The notes beneath the pieces were generated by a model. The model made no database searches, was not told the origin of the DNA, and saw only the letters and a list, made by a program, of their open reading frames with translations. Positions 5,891 through 6,722 of a DNA stretch of 6,722 nucleotides are shown piece by piece (position 1 is the stretch's first letter; the number at the start of each line of letters is the position of its first letter). A program made the position numbers and the translations under genes. This DNA comes from Bacillota bacterium (GTDB lineage Bacteria > Bacillota > Clostridia > Oscillospirales > Oscillospiraceae): the NCBI GenBank assembly GCA_029777215.1, contig JAKOSQ010000034.1, forward strand, positions 1-6,722, in the 5' to 3' direction.

Positions 5891-6722
5891 TTACTTTTGT
5901 CGGTAGGTCCGCTGGGCGGTCTTTTTCTCCGGCTGGCCCTTCGGCGACTGGGCGCTCTTCGGCGGCAGCGGCTTTTTCTGCGCGGTCGCGGCCAGACGCT
6001 CGTCGTTCGCGGCGTAGGCTTCGATGATTTTCTGCACGAGGACGTGGCGGACGACGTCCGCGCCCGTGAGCCGGCAGATTTTGATGTCGTCGATGCCGTC
6101 CAGGATTTTCACGGCCTCCTTGAGGCCGCTCTGCTTGTCGACCGGCAGGTCGATCTGCGTGACGTCGCCGGTGACGACGACCTTCGAGCCGAAGCCGATA
6201 CGGGTGAGGAACATTTTCATCTGCTCGCGCGAGGTGTTCTGCGCCTCATCCAAAATGATGAAGCTGTCGTCGAGCGTGCGCCCGCGCATATAGGCGAGCG
6301 GCGCGACCTCGATGTTGCCGCGCTCAAGGTATTTGTTGTAGGTCTCGGTGCCGAGCATTTCAAAGAGCGCGTCGTAGAGCGGGCGCAGATAGGGGTCAAC
6401 CTTGCTCTGCAGATCGCCGGGCAGAAAGCCGAGGCTCTCCCCCGCTTCGACCGCCGGGCGCGTGAGGATGATGCGGTTGACCTCCTTGTTGCGGAAGGAG
6501 GCGACTGCCTCCGCGACGGCGAGATAGGTTTTGCCGGTGCCGGCGGGGCCGACGCCGACGGTGATGGTGTTGTTTTTGATGGCGTCGATATATTCCTTCT
6601 GGCCGACGGTCTTGGCCTTGACGGGCTTGCCCTTGCTTGTGATGCAAACGACGTCGCCCGCAATCTTTTCGATCTGGCTCTCGCCGCCCTCTTTGACGAG
6701 CTTGATGATATAGCGGACGTTC
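5891..6722 (-). CDS. phoH: PhoH family ATPase (partial, N-terminus outside the window)
   Basis: PhoH-like proteins are cytoplasmic P-loop ATPases related to the superfamily 1 helicase core. Their role is poorly defined, but they are widely linked to RNA metabolism and commonly lie beside ybeY. The frame is open from the right edge to the TAA at 5891, showing 276 residues. In visible-residue numbering: Walker A GPAGTGKT (58-65); the [19 protein letters not shown] block (85-103) typical of Pho[19 protein letters not shown] with Walker B Asp-Glu (158-159); and [12 protein letters not shown] shortly after. Family members are usually about 320-350 residues, so some tens of N-terminal residues are missing. 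The last 40 or so residues are a basic, Pro/Lys/Gln-rich tail that looks disordered. Bacillus has the membrane HD protein gene yqfF between phoH and ybeY; here only 30 bases separate them. Confidence 0.96.
   Translation of the reverse strand, partial: NVRYIIKLVKEGGESQIEKIAGDVVCITSKGKPVKAKTVGQKEYIDAIKNNTITVGVGPAGTGKTYLAVAEAVASFRNKEVNRIILTRPAVEAGESLGFLPGDLQSKVDPYLRPLYDALFEMLGTETYNKYLERGNIEVAPLAYMRGRTLDDSFIILDEAQNTSREQMKMFLTRIGFGSKVVVTGDVTQIDLPVDKQSGLKEAVKILDGIDDIKICRLTGADVVRHVLVQKIIEAYAANDERLAATAQKKPLPPKSAQSPKGQPEKKTAQRTYRQK

Overview
The window is a housekeeping chromosome segment from a GC-rich member of the Firmicutes. It most resembles a gut-type Clostridia lineage such as Oscillospiraceae/Ruminococcaceae (inference). 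The assignment rests on three things: an HPr that keeps both His15 and the Ser46 kinase site, a MutS2 with an Smr tail, and the gene order phoH-ybeY-dgkA-era-yqzL-recO, which is a Firmicutes arrangement. Every gene I can support lies on the minus strand, so transcription runs from high to low coordinates.

Layout in transcription order: phoH (5' end outside the window, ends 5891), 30 nt gap, ybeY (5860-5360), a 4-nt ATGA overlap, dgkA/undecaprenol kinase (5363-4917), another 4-nt ATGA overlap, era (4920-4018), 96 nt gap, a 54-codon yqzL gene (3921-3757), a 212-nt hairpin-rich GC-rich spacer, recO (3544-2804), 32 nt gap, mutS2 (2771-396). A 145-nt AT-richer spacer follows. It carries a strong sigma-A type promoter for ptsH (HPr), which starts at 250 and runs off the left edge.

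Functionally the segment joins ribosome/rRNA maturation (YbeY, Era, probably PhoH), lipid-carrier recycling or salvage (DgkA/UdpK), DNA repair (RecO), and ribosome rescue or recombination control (MutS2). The phoH-to-mutS2 block looks like one co-directional operon with tight translational coupling in its middle. ptsH is a separate unit with its own promoter. I found no tRNA, rRNA, CRISPR array, transposase, phage gene or defence system.

The least ordinary part is 3545-3921. The yqzL gene there is short enough to be missed by simple length cut-offs. Its C-terminal tail runs into GC-rich DNA containing several strong inverted repeats, which may be an interspersed repeat or a structured leader upstream of recO. 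I see no convincing undescribed multi-gene system.
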